DNA from: Lysobacter sp. Root494
GTDB lineage: Bacteria; Pseudomonadota; Gammaproteobacteria; Xanthomonadales; Xanthomonadaceae
Direction: 5' to 3'
Assembly (NCBI RefSeq): GCF_001427225.1
Contig: NZ_LMFH01000005.1
Location: 513,045 to 577,044, forward strand
Length of the DNA stretch: 64,000 nucleotides
Positions 1 through 7,371 of this stretch are shown here, piece after piece. The position numbers and the translations under genes are program-made. Every line of letters begins with the position of its first letter. Position 1 is the stretch's first letter. The notes below the pieces were generated by a model that ran no database searches, was not told the origin of the DNA, and was given only the letters and a program-made list of their open reading frames with translations.

Positions 1-491
1 AGTTCCACACCTACGACAAGCGCCATCTGTTCCGCTACGCGCGCGAGCACGAGCGCTACGCCGCCGGCCGCGACCGCGTGACCGTGGAATGGAAGGGTTG
101 GCGCATCTGTCCCCTGGTCTGCTACGACCTTCGCTTCCCCGTGTTCTCGCGCAACCGCTTCAACGTGGAGCGCGAGGGCATGCTCGATTACGACCTGCTG
201 ATCTACGTCGCCAACTGGCCGTCGGCGCGCAGTTATCCGTGGAAGACGCTGCTGCGGGCGCGCGCGATCGAGAACCTGTGCTTCGTCGCCGGGGTCAACC
301 GCGTGGGCACCGACGGCAACGGCCTGAACTACTCGGGCGACAGCGCGCTCATCGACTTCATGGGCCATCCGCTCAGCGAAGCCACCGACGAGGAAGTCGT
401 TTCCACCACCCTCCTGCAAGCCGCGCCGCTGATTGCGCACCGCGACCATTTCCCTGCGATGCTCGACGCGGACAGCTTCGAGCTGAAGTGA
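1..491 (+). CDS. omega-amidase-like carbon-nitrogen hydrolase, 3' part
   Basis: The gene enters from the left edge and is read in the frame beginning at base 3; about 162 codons are present. The fragment carries the nitrilase-superfamily nucleophile motif (CPLVCYDLRFPVF, Cys encoded near base 121) and the later family block NWPSARSYPWKTLLRARAIE, which includes the conserved Glu-Asn region. VCYDLRFPVF is typical of the omega-amidase branch (YafV/Nit2-like), enzymes that deamidate alpha-ketoglutaramate or alpha-ketosuccinamate in the cytoplasm after glutamine transamination. The catalytic Glu and Lys of the first half lie outside the window, so activity cannot be judged fully. It ends at a TGA at 489-491. 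The superfamily is certain; the substrate is inferred. Confidence 0.85.
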   Translation, partial: FHTYDKRHLFRYAREHERYAAGRDRVTVEWKGWRICPLVCYDLRFPVFSRNRFNVEREGMLDYDLLIYVANWPSARSYPWKTLLRARAIENLCFVAGVNRVGTDGNGLNYSGDSALIDFMGHPLSEATDEEVVSTTLLQAAPLIAHRDHFPAMLDADSFELK

Positions 492-556
492 ACCCTAACG
501 GCGGCTGTGTAATGCGTGCCGCCGCAAAGTCGCGGAAACCCCTTGTTTCGCAGGGT

Positions 557-585
557 TTGAGGCAAATTCGTTCACGCCGTATGAA
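557..585 (+). promoter_or_regulatory. candidate sigma70 promoter for the small lipoprotein gene
   Basis: A TTGAGG hexamer (557-562) and a TATGAA hexamer (580-585) are separated by 17 bases, about 80 bases upstream of the lipoprotein start at 663. The boxes match the sigma70 consensus moderately. No transcript evidence is available. Confidence 0.4.
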
Positions 586-662
586 CATCTAGCCAACGCA
601 GCGTTCACAACTGCTGTGCGATTCAGTGGACTCCTCAACAACCTGAACGCAGGAGGATTCGA

Positions 663-929
663 ATGTTTCCGACCAAGCAACATCTAACGACGGCACGTAC
701 TCTCGGCGTGGCGATCATCGCCCTGAGCCTTGGCGCCTGCGCCACCTACAAGGACGAGTTCGCAACGATCAACTCGCGCCTGGATCAACTCGACACGAAG
801 GTGCAGGGCGCGGCCCAGAGCGCCGAGTCCGCCAATCAGGCGGCGCAGCAGGCCAACCAACGGCTGGATCAGATCGAAGGTCGCGTCCAGCAGCTCGAAG
901 CAGCCCCGACCCGCAAGCCGCGCGGTTAA
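663..929 (+). CDS. small alanine-rich coiled-coil outer-membrane lipoprotein
   Basis: An 88-residue protein preceded by a strong AGGAGG ribosome site. Residues 1-25 form a lipoprotein signal peptide ending in the lipobox LGAC (Cys26). The mature part is about 60 residues of Ala/Gln/Asn-rich heptads (AAQSAESANQAAQQANQRLDQIEGRVQQLE), expected to form a trimeric alanine-zipper coiled coil as in Lpp/OprI-type lipoproteins. It ends in RKPRG and lacks the C-terminal lysine that Lpp uses for covalent attachment to peptidoglycan, so an OprI-like non-covalent spacer role is likelier. The next gene is an L,D-transpeptidase, the enzyme class that can attach Lpp to peptidoglycan. That adjacency is suggestive only. 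Confidence 0.8.
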   Translation: MFPTKQHLTTARTLGVAIIALSLGACATYKDEFATINSRLDQLDTKVQGAAQSAESANQAAQQANQRLDQIEGRVQQLEAAPTRKPRG

Positions 930-1028
930 TCGCTCATTCGCAATGAAAGGCCTGAACTGGGACCCGGTGGCCTTTGCTGGCCGCCGGTCTCCTTATCTCC
1001 ACCCGTTTTCGTTCTAAGGAACCATCCC

Positions 1029-1745
1029 ATTCGTACATACATACATCCTGCGATCCGGGCCGCTGCATTGGTGCTGGCGTTCGCGACCTTCGGCGTAGCG
1101 AGCGCCAAGGGTGCCCGCGGGCAACCGGTCGCCCCCATCGACGAGCTTCCGCAAGGCCAAGAGGTCTCCGACACCGTGATCGAGCTGGCGGGCTGGGTGG
1201 TCGCGACCAAGGACACCCAAGGCTATCCGTTCGCGGTCATAGACAAGGCCAACGCACAGATCCTGGTGTTCGGCGGGGACGGCCGGCTTCGTGGCGCGGC
1301 ACCTGGGCTCTTTGGCTCGGGAGTCGGCGATCACACGGCCCCCGGCGTCGCCGGTCTGGCACTTCGCGCGATTCCGGGCCGGGATCGCACGACGCCTGCG
1401 GGTCGCTTTGTGGGCGGTTTCGGTCCGTCGATCGACGCTGGGCGCGTGCTGTGGGTTGACTACGATTCTGCGGTCTCCATGCACCCTACCGCTACCGACG
1501 TCCCGGCCGAGAAACGCGCCGAACGCCTCGCATCGCCTACGCCGGACGACAACCGCATCACCCATGGCTGCATCAACGTCTCGCCCGAGTTTTACGAGCG
1601 GATCGTCCGTCCGACGTTCGAGCGGGGCGGGGTGTTCTACGTCTTGCCGGAGGCGGAGTCGATAGCGGAGACCTTCCCGGAGTTCGCGAAGAGTCGCGCG
1701 ACTACCCAACGCGGCGATGGAAGACGACGGTCTGCCCGCCGGTGA
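1029..1745 (+). CDS. L,D-transpeptidase (YkuD fold), secreted
   Basis: The YkuD catalytic signature THGCIN lies near residue 180, with an upstream conserved His (SMHP, near 152), giving the Cys/His pair of L,D-transpeptidases. These cross-link peptidoglycan or attach lipoproteins in the periplasm. No ATG gives a sensible start. A TTG at 1068 would leave a signal peptide with no positive n-region and no ribosome site. ATT at 1029 sits 8 bases after AAGGA (1016-1020) and yields a textbook signal peptide (RTYIHPAIRAAALVLAFATF, then ASA cleavage site near residue 26). I therefore propose the rare ATT start; total about 238 residues. The last 20 residues are Arg-rich low complexity. The family call is firm; the start is an inference. 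Confidence 0.85.
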   Translation: MRTYIHPAIRAAALVLAFATFGVASAKGARGQPVAPIDELPQGQEVSDTVIELAGWVVATKDTQGYPFAVIDKANAQILVFGGDGRLRGAAPGLFGSGVGDHTAPGVAGLALRAIPGRDRTTPAGRFVGGFGPSIDAGRVLWVDYDSAVSMHPTATDVPAEKRAERLASPTPDDNRITHGCINVSPEFYERIVRPTFERGGVFYVLPEAESIAETFPEFAKSRATTQRGDGRRRSARR

Positions 1746-2380
1746 CGGGCGCGGCGGTGCACTGGGCGAAGCGGGGCGCGACAACCGCCACGTGTCGCTG
1801 GTGATCGACTACGCGGATATGCGTGCGATGCCGGGCACCATGCCGCAGCCGTAATAGACACCGGAGCAGGCGTCGCAGCAGGAAGCGACGCCGCAGACGA
1901 ATTCCGGCACCTGATTGGGGGCCTTGGGCGCGCGGCTGCATGGCGGTCGCGCGCCCTTTCTACGTCCGGGGCCGCAGCTGCGCATTCGGCTCGCGTGAGT
2001 GTCCAGAACTACATCAACTAAGAGCAACGCACCGGCTGAGAAGAAAGTTGCTGATTACGAGCTGACAATTGCTTGCTCTGCAAACCCCTGCATTGCGGCG
2101 TTGGTCTTCTCCTCTGCTTAGCCGCTCAGATTTGCAAATCAAAAGCTGAAATCCGTCCTTTAAGTGGACAAAATTTGATCATCGCCAGTGTTCTTATCTG
2201 TTCGATAAGAGCTCCGAGATGCCCGGAACAAATTCCGGGGGCTTCGATGACTGTTCTTTTCTCCATTTCAGATTTTTCTGACCAAAAACTGGGTAGTTTT
2301 CTGATTTCTTTAGTGTGAACGTTGCGGATGATGTCGTCACCCGAATGGAACGGGTCACGTCACCACTACGGAATACAAAG
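1746..2380. other. gene-poor stretch at the left edge of the accessory island
   Basis: No convincing gene is seen in these 635 bases. A 45-codon frame at 1717-1854 overlaps the end of the transpeptidase gene in another frame, but it lacks a ribosome site and recognisable similarity. A small hairpin lies near 1870-1891 (GCGTCGC/GCGACGC) without a T tract. From about 2040 onward the base composition becomes clearly more AT-rich than the flanking chromosome, marking the start of probable acquired DNA. Confidence 0.5.
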
Positions 2381-2857
2381 ATGGCAAAGAATCGTTATGC
2401 GTTTAGTCTCACTGCGGTCCAGGTATCTGAAGCGTTGCAAGCCTTAGGTGTGTTGGAGACAACTCTTTCAGGGCTTATTGCATTGGACAACACAACTCGT
2501 CGTGGCCTTACGAAGATGGGTAAGCGCTCAGAGGGGTTTTGCCGTCAAGCATTAATTGGCTTAGAACTGAATCCGCAGATCGTTCCACCCAGTTTGGATC
2601 TTGCAACTGCTCTGTCGAAGCTGGGCGCACTCGAACAACTGTATCCAATAGTTGAACGACTACGACGACTGGCTCAGCGCGGGACTGACACCCAAATGGC
2701 GGTGGGCAGTGATGTAATGGATGCCGCCTTGGAAGGCTACGGACTTCTCAAAGTTTCAGGAAAGCGCCAAGGCCTAGACGGCCTTCATCGTGATTTATCG
2801 GCGCGCTGGTCCAAGTCGAGGCGTGAACTTAATCCGAATTCCGACGAATCGGCATAA
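2381..2857 (+). CDS. conserved hypothetical protein, about 158 aa
   Basis: The start chosen is the ATG of MAKNRYAF; an upstream in-frame extension to 2315 lacks a ribosome site. The protein is all-helical in appearance, soluble, with no signal or membrane segment. Its layout (a LPKMG-like segment seen here as LTKMGKRSEGF, then LNPQIVPPSLDL, a central LYPIVERLRRL helix, and a basic ending GLHRDLSARWSKSRR) matches from memory a family of about 160-residue hypothetical proteins scattered in cyanobacteria and Bacteroidetes. No function is known to me. Its GC content is lower than that of the housekeeping genes, and it is isolated and followed by a strong hairpin, consistent with lateral acquisition. 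Confidence 0.7.
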   Translation: MAKNRYAFSLTAVQVSEALQALGVLETTLSGLIALDNTTRRGLTKMGKRSEGFCRQALIGLELNPQIVPPSLDLATALSKLGALEQLYPIVERLRRLAQRGTDTQMAVGSDVMDAALEGYGLLKVSGKRQGLDGLHRDLSARWSKSRRELNPNSDESA

Positions 2858-2887
2858 GTTATGTCGCCAAGGTCAGCCTGAGCTTGT

Positions 2888-2923
2888 AAGGCCTCGATAA
2901 CGCTTCGGCATTATCGGGGCCTT
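2888..2923 (+). terminator. long hairpin after the 2381 gene
   Basis: A 13-base stem (2888-2900 with 2911-2923, one G-T pair) closes a 10-base loop containing CTTCGG. It lies 30 bases after the stop codon. There is no T tract, so it may be a terminator or an mRNA-stabilising hairpin. Confidence 0.6.
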
Positions 2924-2972
2924 CTAGCAACCAGCTAGACCTCGCCATTTACGCTGAGATGCGATCGCCGCT

Positions 2973-3125
2973 CTAATCGAAGTCCGTACTATTCTGGTCG
3001 AAAGGCGAGTTCACGCGCATTTCGGTAACCCACGGCGCGAACATCCGCAGGAACACGGCGGCTTCTGCATCACCATCGATCGCCACGGCGCACAGGTCGT
3101 CTAGCAGGGCATCCATTTCATTCAT
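2973..3125 (-). CDS. small acidic protein, 50 aa, second gene of a micro-operon
   Basis: A short gene on the minus strand: the product begins MNEMDALLDDLCAVAIDGDA and ends near FDQNSTDFD. It has a clean ribosome site (GGAG, 7 bases before the ATG). Its ATG overlaps the TGA of the upstream gene (ATGA at 3125-3122), so the two genes are probably translationally coupled. The protein is acidic and helical with no membrane segment. I recognise no family. The acidic product paired with a very basic partner could indicate a two-component complex, but nothing shows this directly. Confidence 0.55.
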   Translation of the reverse strand: MNEMDALLDDLCAVAIDGDAEAAVFLRMFAPWVTEMRVNSPFDQNSTDFD

Positions 3126-3319
3126 TGAGCGGCTCCAATGTGAGCCTCCATCGTCGCCGCATAGAGTCCTGCTGGCAATTTAGGGCTCGGGCCTTGGAGC
3201 CGGCGCGAACGCAGCTGAGGGGTGCTGGGCCCGACTGCAGCCACTGCTTCGTCCCGGCTTCTTGCCCGGCTTTGCTTTGCCGCTTTGGTACGGGCCTTAC
3301 CCAGCTTCTCGCTAACCAT
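3122..3319 (-). CDS. small basic protein, 65 aa, first gene of a micro-operon
   Basis: The start is set at the ATG of MVSEKLGKARTKAAKQSRAR because GGCGGAG lies 7 bases upstream; an ATG two codons earlier is too close to that site. The N-terminal 25 residues are strongly basic (Lys/Arg every second or third residue); the rest is Pro/Ser/Arg-rich with no clear fold. The gene ends in a 4-base overlap with the 50-residue acidic gene. I recognise no family; nucleic-acid binding by the basic region is possible but unproven. Confidence 0.4.
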   Translation of the reverse strand: MVSEKLGKARTKAAKQSRARSRDEAVAAVGPSTPQLRSRRLQGPSPKLPAGLYAATMEAHIGAAQ

Positions 3320-3654
3320 AGTCATGCTCCGCCTTAGCGTTCTAAAGCCAACGCACGGTGGCAGAGCGGTCGGCAAGGTAGGGCTTTTCTTAGTTACTTC
3401 CGACGAGCTGCCAAATACACTTCGCGTCCCCGGCCGCTTGGCCGCATGCGCGTGACAGGGACGCCCGCGCCGGCGCCGGGATCTTCATTGTGACGCGTTG
3501 TCTGTGCCATGTAGACGGACTATGCCGGCAACAGCACCGTCGAGACGGCCAGTTATGCAGTTCAACTGCAAGTACTCGCGTTGATGTAAGTACAAGCCCG
3601 CCTTCTCCCCGCCAATGGCAGATGAGGATCTGCCCTCTGGTCCTGAGGCGGTCC
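3320..3654. other. gene-free stretch between divergent small genes and the hydrolase fusion
   Basis: Nothing firm is seen. On the minus strand a tiny frame near 3405-3450 would encode a basic peptide ending EVYLAARRK just before the micro-operon, but it is too short to defend. A GC-rich near-palindrome lies around 3468-3483. The area holds the promoter region of the micro-operon and the 3' flank of the hydrolase gene. Confidence 0.4.
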
Positions 3655-4929
3655 CTAGTTCGGGATCATCTGCGACCTGGCTTGGTCACGGAACAGCTTG
3701 GCGCCAAACTTACGCACAGTCTCCGTCGCCGCCTCGACAGTCAAGCATTCCAAGATGCGCACCTGGCGGGTATCAAAGGCTTGGGACGCGTCCTTCATCA
3801 GGAACGGAAGATGGGCGTCGTCTTGCACGATGTAGACTGCCGGCTTGCCCATGATCAGAGCCCAGCCTGCCTCGAAAATGGCACTCGAGGCAACGCGTTG
3901 CGGGTAATAGAGCAAGAAATAGCGGCTTTGCCGCAGCGCGACGATATCATCGATGAGGGCCATCGCATGCGGGTCAAACGATCTCTTGGTGGAGAATCTC
4001 TCGCCGGCATAGAAGACCGAATTGAAGCCGCTGGCCTTGAGCGCCTCCAGCAACTGCAAGACGGCGGCGCGGTTGGCCTGGTAGTCCAGGTCAGAGCCGA
4101 AGGCAGCCATCGGCGCGGCGACAAAGACATCGAATGCGAACCGCCGAAAGCTCTTAAAGATGGCGTCCTTGACGAACGTGTACGCATCCGAGTTTTTGTC
4201 CGTTGGCTTGACGATCGAGGTGTGCCAGCCGCGGACGGTTTGGACACGTGCCGAAGTCAGGCCGATGCGGGCACTCAATGGATCGACCCAAAAGTCCCCG
4301 TCGGCCAGAACAGCCCAAGTAGGAATCGTGATCTTGCGGCGAGTGTGAACGCCTTCGTCAATGGCGATCTTGTTCGCAAAGGTCGATTGCACATCCGTCA
4401 TCAGCTGGCTATGGATGCGCAGGGCGCGGCCATCGGGCGTCAGCCGCCCCAAGAATGGCGTGACCCAACGCGAACCCAACTGGGGCGTGGCCATCAAGAC
4501 TAAGCCCGAGATGCGCTCGATCGCGACGTTGTCCCCCTCCGTCACCAGATAGTGGATTGCCGCCTTGCACAGCAAGCCACCCATGCTGTGACCAATCAAA
4601 GTGATCTGCTTGTAGTGGCTCAAGCGGTCGCGCAGCAGTCCGGCGAAAGTCCGTGCTTCTTGGTCCAGGTCGATCGATTCCCACAGCCGCCATCGGCCGA
4701 ATGCCGAGGTGAACTGATACAGACCGACGTCTGCGTCGGGGAAATCCTCAAAGACAAACTTCGGAAACTGCTTCCACGTGCCATAGCGCGATCCGCCCAA
4801 GCCATGCACGAAAAGCACTAGATTCTCAGACTCAGAGGCATAATCCTGACAATGCAAGACCACGGGCTCGGTGCGGTGCGCATTGGCGTCATCAGGCAGT
4901 TGGAAGGTCTTTTGTTTCCACGCGATCAT
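3655..4929 (-). CDS. alpha/beta hydrolase fused to a nucleoside deoxyribosyltransferase/TIR-like domain
   Basis: A 424-residue two-domain protein. Residues about 35-255 are an alpha/beta hydrolase of the lipase/PGAP1-like type: oxyanion block LFVHGLGGSRYGTW (39-52), nucleophile elbow GHSMGG (Ser115), probable acid in ADGDFWVD (209-216) and catalytic His in RGWHTS (His236). Residues about 265-395 form a second alpha/beta domain: strand FDVFVAAPM, strand NSVFYAG, strand RYFLLYYP, then SSAIFEAGWAL (Glu353), strand KPAVYIVQD. This pattern resembles nucleoside 2-deoxyribosyltransferase-like and TIR-like folds, where a Glu in this position cleaves N-glycosidic bonds of nucleotides or NAD. There is no signal peptide, so it is presumably cytoplasmic. 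GCGGAG lies 9 bases before the ATG. It stands alone in an acquired island. An enzymatic abortive-infection effector is my inference; the second domain's identity is by pattern only. Confidence 0.75.
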   Translation of the reverse strand: MIAWKQKTFQLPDDANAHRTEPVVLHCQDYASESENLVLFVHGLGGSRYGTWKQFPKFVFEDFPDADVGLYQFTSAFGRWRLWESIDLDQEARTFAGLLRDRLSHYKQITLIGHSMGGLLCKAAIHYLVTEGDNVAIERISGLVLMATPQLGSRWVTPFLGRLTPDGRALRIHSQLMTDVQSTFANKIAIDEGVHTRRKITIPTWAVLADGDFWVDPLSARIGLTSARVQTVRGWHTSIVKPTDKNSDAYTFVKDAIFKSFRRFAFDVFVAAPMAAFGSDLDYQANRAAVLQLLEALKASGFNSVFYAGERFSTKRSFDPHAMALIDDIVALRQSRYFLLYYPQRVASSAIFEAGWALIMGKPAVYIVQDDAHLPFLMKDASQAFDTRQVRILECLTVEAATETVRKFGAKLFRDQARSQMIPN

Positions 4930-5412
4930 GGCCGTATGCTCCGCTCGGTTCCTCGTGGCAGGCGTGATATCTCGACTGGGTCACGACCAGTTCGGATTCC
5001 CGTTGGGGAGCCAGGTAACGAAGCAAAGAAGCCCCGGTCACGCGTCGGCGCCGTCTCTCTCCTCCGATTCACCACCATTTGCCGCGTCGTCGCAGGCAAC
5101 TTGCGCGATGCAGGGGCATCGCTTTTTGCGCATGCGTACCCAAGTCCTCATGGCTTGTGCGACTGCAGAGTTGGCGCTCATGTCCTGCCTTGTGGGGCAA
5201 CGCAGTTTGGATCGATCAGCGGCCAAAGGTTCGAGAGGGCTGGGTCGTTAATACTTCACACCGGTCGATTCGGGTAGGAGCGACAGCCGCAAGCGACTCG
5301 GCCGCATTTCCAGTGGCCTCCAATGCGGACCTTTGTCGTTCGTCTTGAACACAATGCTCATGAAATTGCTTCGATTCGGAGCTCCCGGAAAGTAAGTTGA
5401 TGGAGCAGAGCC
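4930..5412. other. intergenic stretch of 483 bases
   Basis: It separates the minus-strand hydrolase fusion from the plus-strand amidase operon and must contain both promoters. A minus-strand frame starting at 5181 (MSANSAVAQAM..., about 47 codons, ending at 5038) has AAGG 8 bases upstream, but I recognise no similarity and do not call it a gene. No repeat or attC site was seen. Confidence 0.4.
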
Positions 5413-6168
5413 ATGGACTATCCAAGGCGCATTATCAAGATTGGAGAGGCCGATCGGACGGTAATGGCTGCGGTTCGGGGACGCCTGAGGGCGTTACAGT
5501 TCGACGTGCGCGCGTATGGCGCTTACGACACCGACCTCGCGGCGCACGTCAAGCTTTTTCAAATCCGTAACGTCGACCTATTCGGCCGCAACTTGGTGCC
5601 AGATGGCCAGATCGGACCACTGACCTGGGGCACTCTCTTTGATGTTGCGCCGGAGACAAGTCGCAAGGCCGCCAACGGCCTAACGAAGGCCGCGATCGCA
5701 GTTGCGCAGTCCCAAGTCGGCGTTCGAGAACATCCTCGCAACTCGAATAGAGGACCTGACGTCGAAAGGTACCTGCAATCAGTGCGGTGCCCGCCGGGCA
5801 ATGCATGGTGTGCCGCTTTTGTCTACTGGTGCCTCGAGCAAGCTTCCGAACAAGTAGGAACACCGAATCCTTGTGCTAAGAGTGCTGGCGTCATGAAACA
5901 GTGGGAACGAGCTGGCGAGAACCGTATCAGGCGAGTCAACGCGAAAGCTGCAAAGGCAGATCCGAAGTTGATCGCTCCTGGCATGATCTTCGTCATTGAA
6001 TCGGGAGGCGGGCTTGGTCACACCGGTTTCGTTGCCAGCGTGCGCGGAGCAATGCTCGATACGATTGAGGGCAATACGGACGCCTCGAAAACCCGCGAGG
6101 GTGGGGGCGTCTATGCCTTGGTGCGCAAGGTCGGTGAAATCAACAAAGGCTACATCTTGTACGAGTGA
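5413..6168 (+). CDS. peptidoglycan hydrolase: PG-binding domain plus CHAP amidase domain
   Basis: A 251-residue protein. Residues about 15-80 are a PG_binding_1 domain (VRGRLRALQF ... VPDGQIGPLTWGTLF). Residues about 90-250 are a CHAP-type (NlpC/P60-like) domain with the nucleophile in NAWCAAFVYW (Cys133), the general base in GLGHTGFVA (His203) and a polar residue in TIEGNT. Such enzymes cut peptide or amide bonds in peptidoglycan. No signal peptide is visible, so it must leave the cell by a secretion system, by lysis, or be taken up by another route. GGAG lies 8 bases before the ATG. The next gene, 32 bases on, encodes a lipoprotein and a third small gene follows. The architecture fits a phage-like endolysin or a bacteriocin/secreted effector. 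Confidence 0.85.
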   Translation: MDYPRRIIKIGEADRTVMAAVRGRLRALQFDVRAYGAYDTDLAAHVKLFQIRNVDLFGRNLVPDGQIGPLTWGTLFDVAPETSRKAANGLTKAAIAVAQSQVGVREHPRNSNRGPDVERYLQSVRCPPGNAWCAAFVYWCLEQASEQVGTPNPCAKSAGVMKQWERAGENRIRRVNAKAAKADPKLIAPGMIFVIESGGGLGHTGFVASVRGAMLDTIEGNTDASKTREGGGVYALVRKVGEINKGYILYE

Positions 6169-6200
6169 AGTCGTTTAAGCACCGAGGAGAGAGAAGGCAC

Positions 6201-6689
6201 ATGATTGCTTTGTCTGCTAAACACCGCAAAGCTTGCGCCACATTTCTAGCCAGCCTGTTTTTAGCGGGGTGCAGCACAATCACGCCAGTCTCGCCGTATG
6301 ACGAGCCAACAGACAAGGCGCTCACGGAGCTTCAGCAATCAAGCGATGACTTTATCGTCGACCTCATTGCGCACGCATCGGAAGACGCCAATTCGTATGG
6401 GCATCATCAGGACTTCTATCAGGCTGCCGATCAGAAGCTCCGTCGATTGGAATTTCGGGTGTCGTCCATTCATGCAAATACACCCACCGTGAAGCTGGTC
6501 GGAGATATTCGATCTGTGCTACTCGGATCAGGGAGATGCGATCCCGACGGCGCAAGCTTGCGGGACTTGCATTGCAACTCAGGGAAAGCTGGTCCTACGA
6601 AGGTGGCACTCGAGGCATCGCGGCGGAGCATCAACCAGACAATTGGCGCAGCACTCACGTTGGAGCTCGCGAAGAAAGTTGGCGACTGA
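6201..6689 (+). CDS. putative lipoprotein downstream of the CHAP amidase
   Basis: The ATG at 6201 is preferred over a GTG at 6165 because GAGGAGAGAGAAGG lies just upstream and the product then starts with a basic n-region. Residues 1-22 are a lipoprotein signal with lipobox LAGC (FLASLFLAGC). The mature part (about 140 residues) is helical and polar with two Cys (CDPDGASLRDLHC) that could form a disulfide, in keeping with a periplasmic location. I recognise no family. Its position directly after an amidase suggests a periplasmic immunity protein or a regulator of that amidase, as found for several secreted cell-wall effectors. This is inferred from context only. Confidence 0.65.
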   Translation: MIALSAKHRKACATFLASLFLAGCSTITPVSPYDEPTDKALTELQQSSDDFIVDLIAHASEDANSYGHHQDFYQAADQKLRRLEFRVSSIHANTPTVKLVGDIRSVLLGSGRCDPDGASLRDLHCNSGKAGPTKVALEASRRSINQTIGAALTLELAKKVGD

Positions 6690-6703
6690 TAGAGGGTAGC
6701 GAC

Positions 6704-7042
6704 ATGGCCGCATCAAGAATTAGCTCCGCGAATCTTGGGGACAAGATGTTCTTGGCGGCCAAGGCGTCGTTTGGAACGAGGTTCCCAGCCGTTCGTGCTT
6801 ACCTGAAGGCCGAAAGTGAAAAGCTGGCAATTACCCTAAGGATGATTATCGAGGCATCCACAACGGGTGAGATGTCCAAAGCCGAGGCTAAAATCCTGCT
6901 GAATCAGCAGAAAGTTGCGGCTTCTGCGGTATTGACCGCCACCGAGGGGATGACTGCCATAGCAGTGCAGGCGGCGCTAAACGCTGCGCTCAAGGTGGTG
7001 AAGGACTTCGTGAATGGAAAGGTGGGGTTCGGGCTGTTGTAG
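6704..7042 (+). CDS. small helical protein, third gene of the amidase operon
   Basis: A 112-residue protein starting 15 bases after the lipoprotein stop; GAGGG lies upstream of the ATG. It begins MAASRISSANLGDKMFLAAK and is predicted by eye to be almost wholly helical. Its last 45 residues are rich in Ala/Val/Ile (AASAVLTATEGMTAIAVQAA), amphipathic rather than a clear transmembrane segment. I recognise no family. A holin-like, pilot or structural role next to the amidase is possible but undemonstrated. Close spacing makes one operon with the two preceding genes likely. Confidence 0.55.
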   Translation: MAASRISSANLGDKMFLAAKASFGTRFPAVRAYLKAESEKLAITLRMIIEASTTGEMSKAEAKILLNQQKVAASAVLTATEGMTAIAVQAALNAALKVVKDFVNGKVGFGLL

Positions 7043-7371
7043 ACCGCAGCTGCTGTCGCGCGGCGGCTCCATTCCTTTCGGACGCGATCCTTCTGGCAAC
7101 CTTGGACTCGAGCATTCGCCTCAACAACAAGGCGACGAATTCCCCGAGCAAGGACGCCACGAAAATCGCTGCTTCTGTTGCAACGAGGCCGACTGCCCGG
7201 CAAGCGAAGCGAACCCACAGTGCGCTTACTCCGAGTGTCCGCTCCTAGCCGCTCACTGCCACGCGCTTGGCGTCAGGTTCTGTTGCGCGATCAAGGAGTT
7301 GGACAGGTACGTTACGATGTGTATAACCGGACCGAGGTCCGTCTAATTAGGTCGTTAGGGGGCAGGCATCT
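7043..7371. other. 329-base stretch before the integron cassette
   Basis: No defensible gene on either strand. A minus-strand frame near 7230-6990 encodes a hydrophobic run (VATEAAIFVASLLGEFVALL) but lacks a start codon and ribosome site, so it may be a decayed membrane-protein fragment. The stretch ends in GTTAGGG (7354-7360), which fits the R' end of an attC or attI site. The expected left half of such a site is not clearly recognisable. Confidence 0.45.

Noticed and set aside
1717-1854. 45-codon frame overlapping the end of the L,D-transpeptidase gene
   Set aside because: No ribosome site and no similarity; considered chance.
3490-4503. A 337-codon plus-strand frame opposite the hydrolase fusion
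   Set aside because: The opposite strand has hydrolase motifs and a ribosome site; this frame has neither.
7043-7371. Hydrophobic minus-strand frame and a plus-strand Cys-rich frame
   Set aside because: No start codon or ribosome site for the first; the second has no family similarity and random-looking composition.
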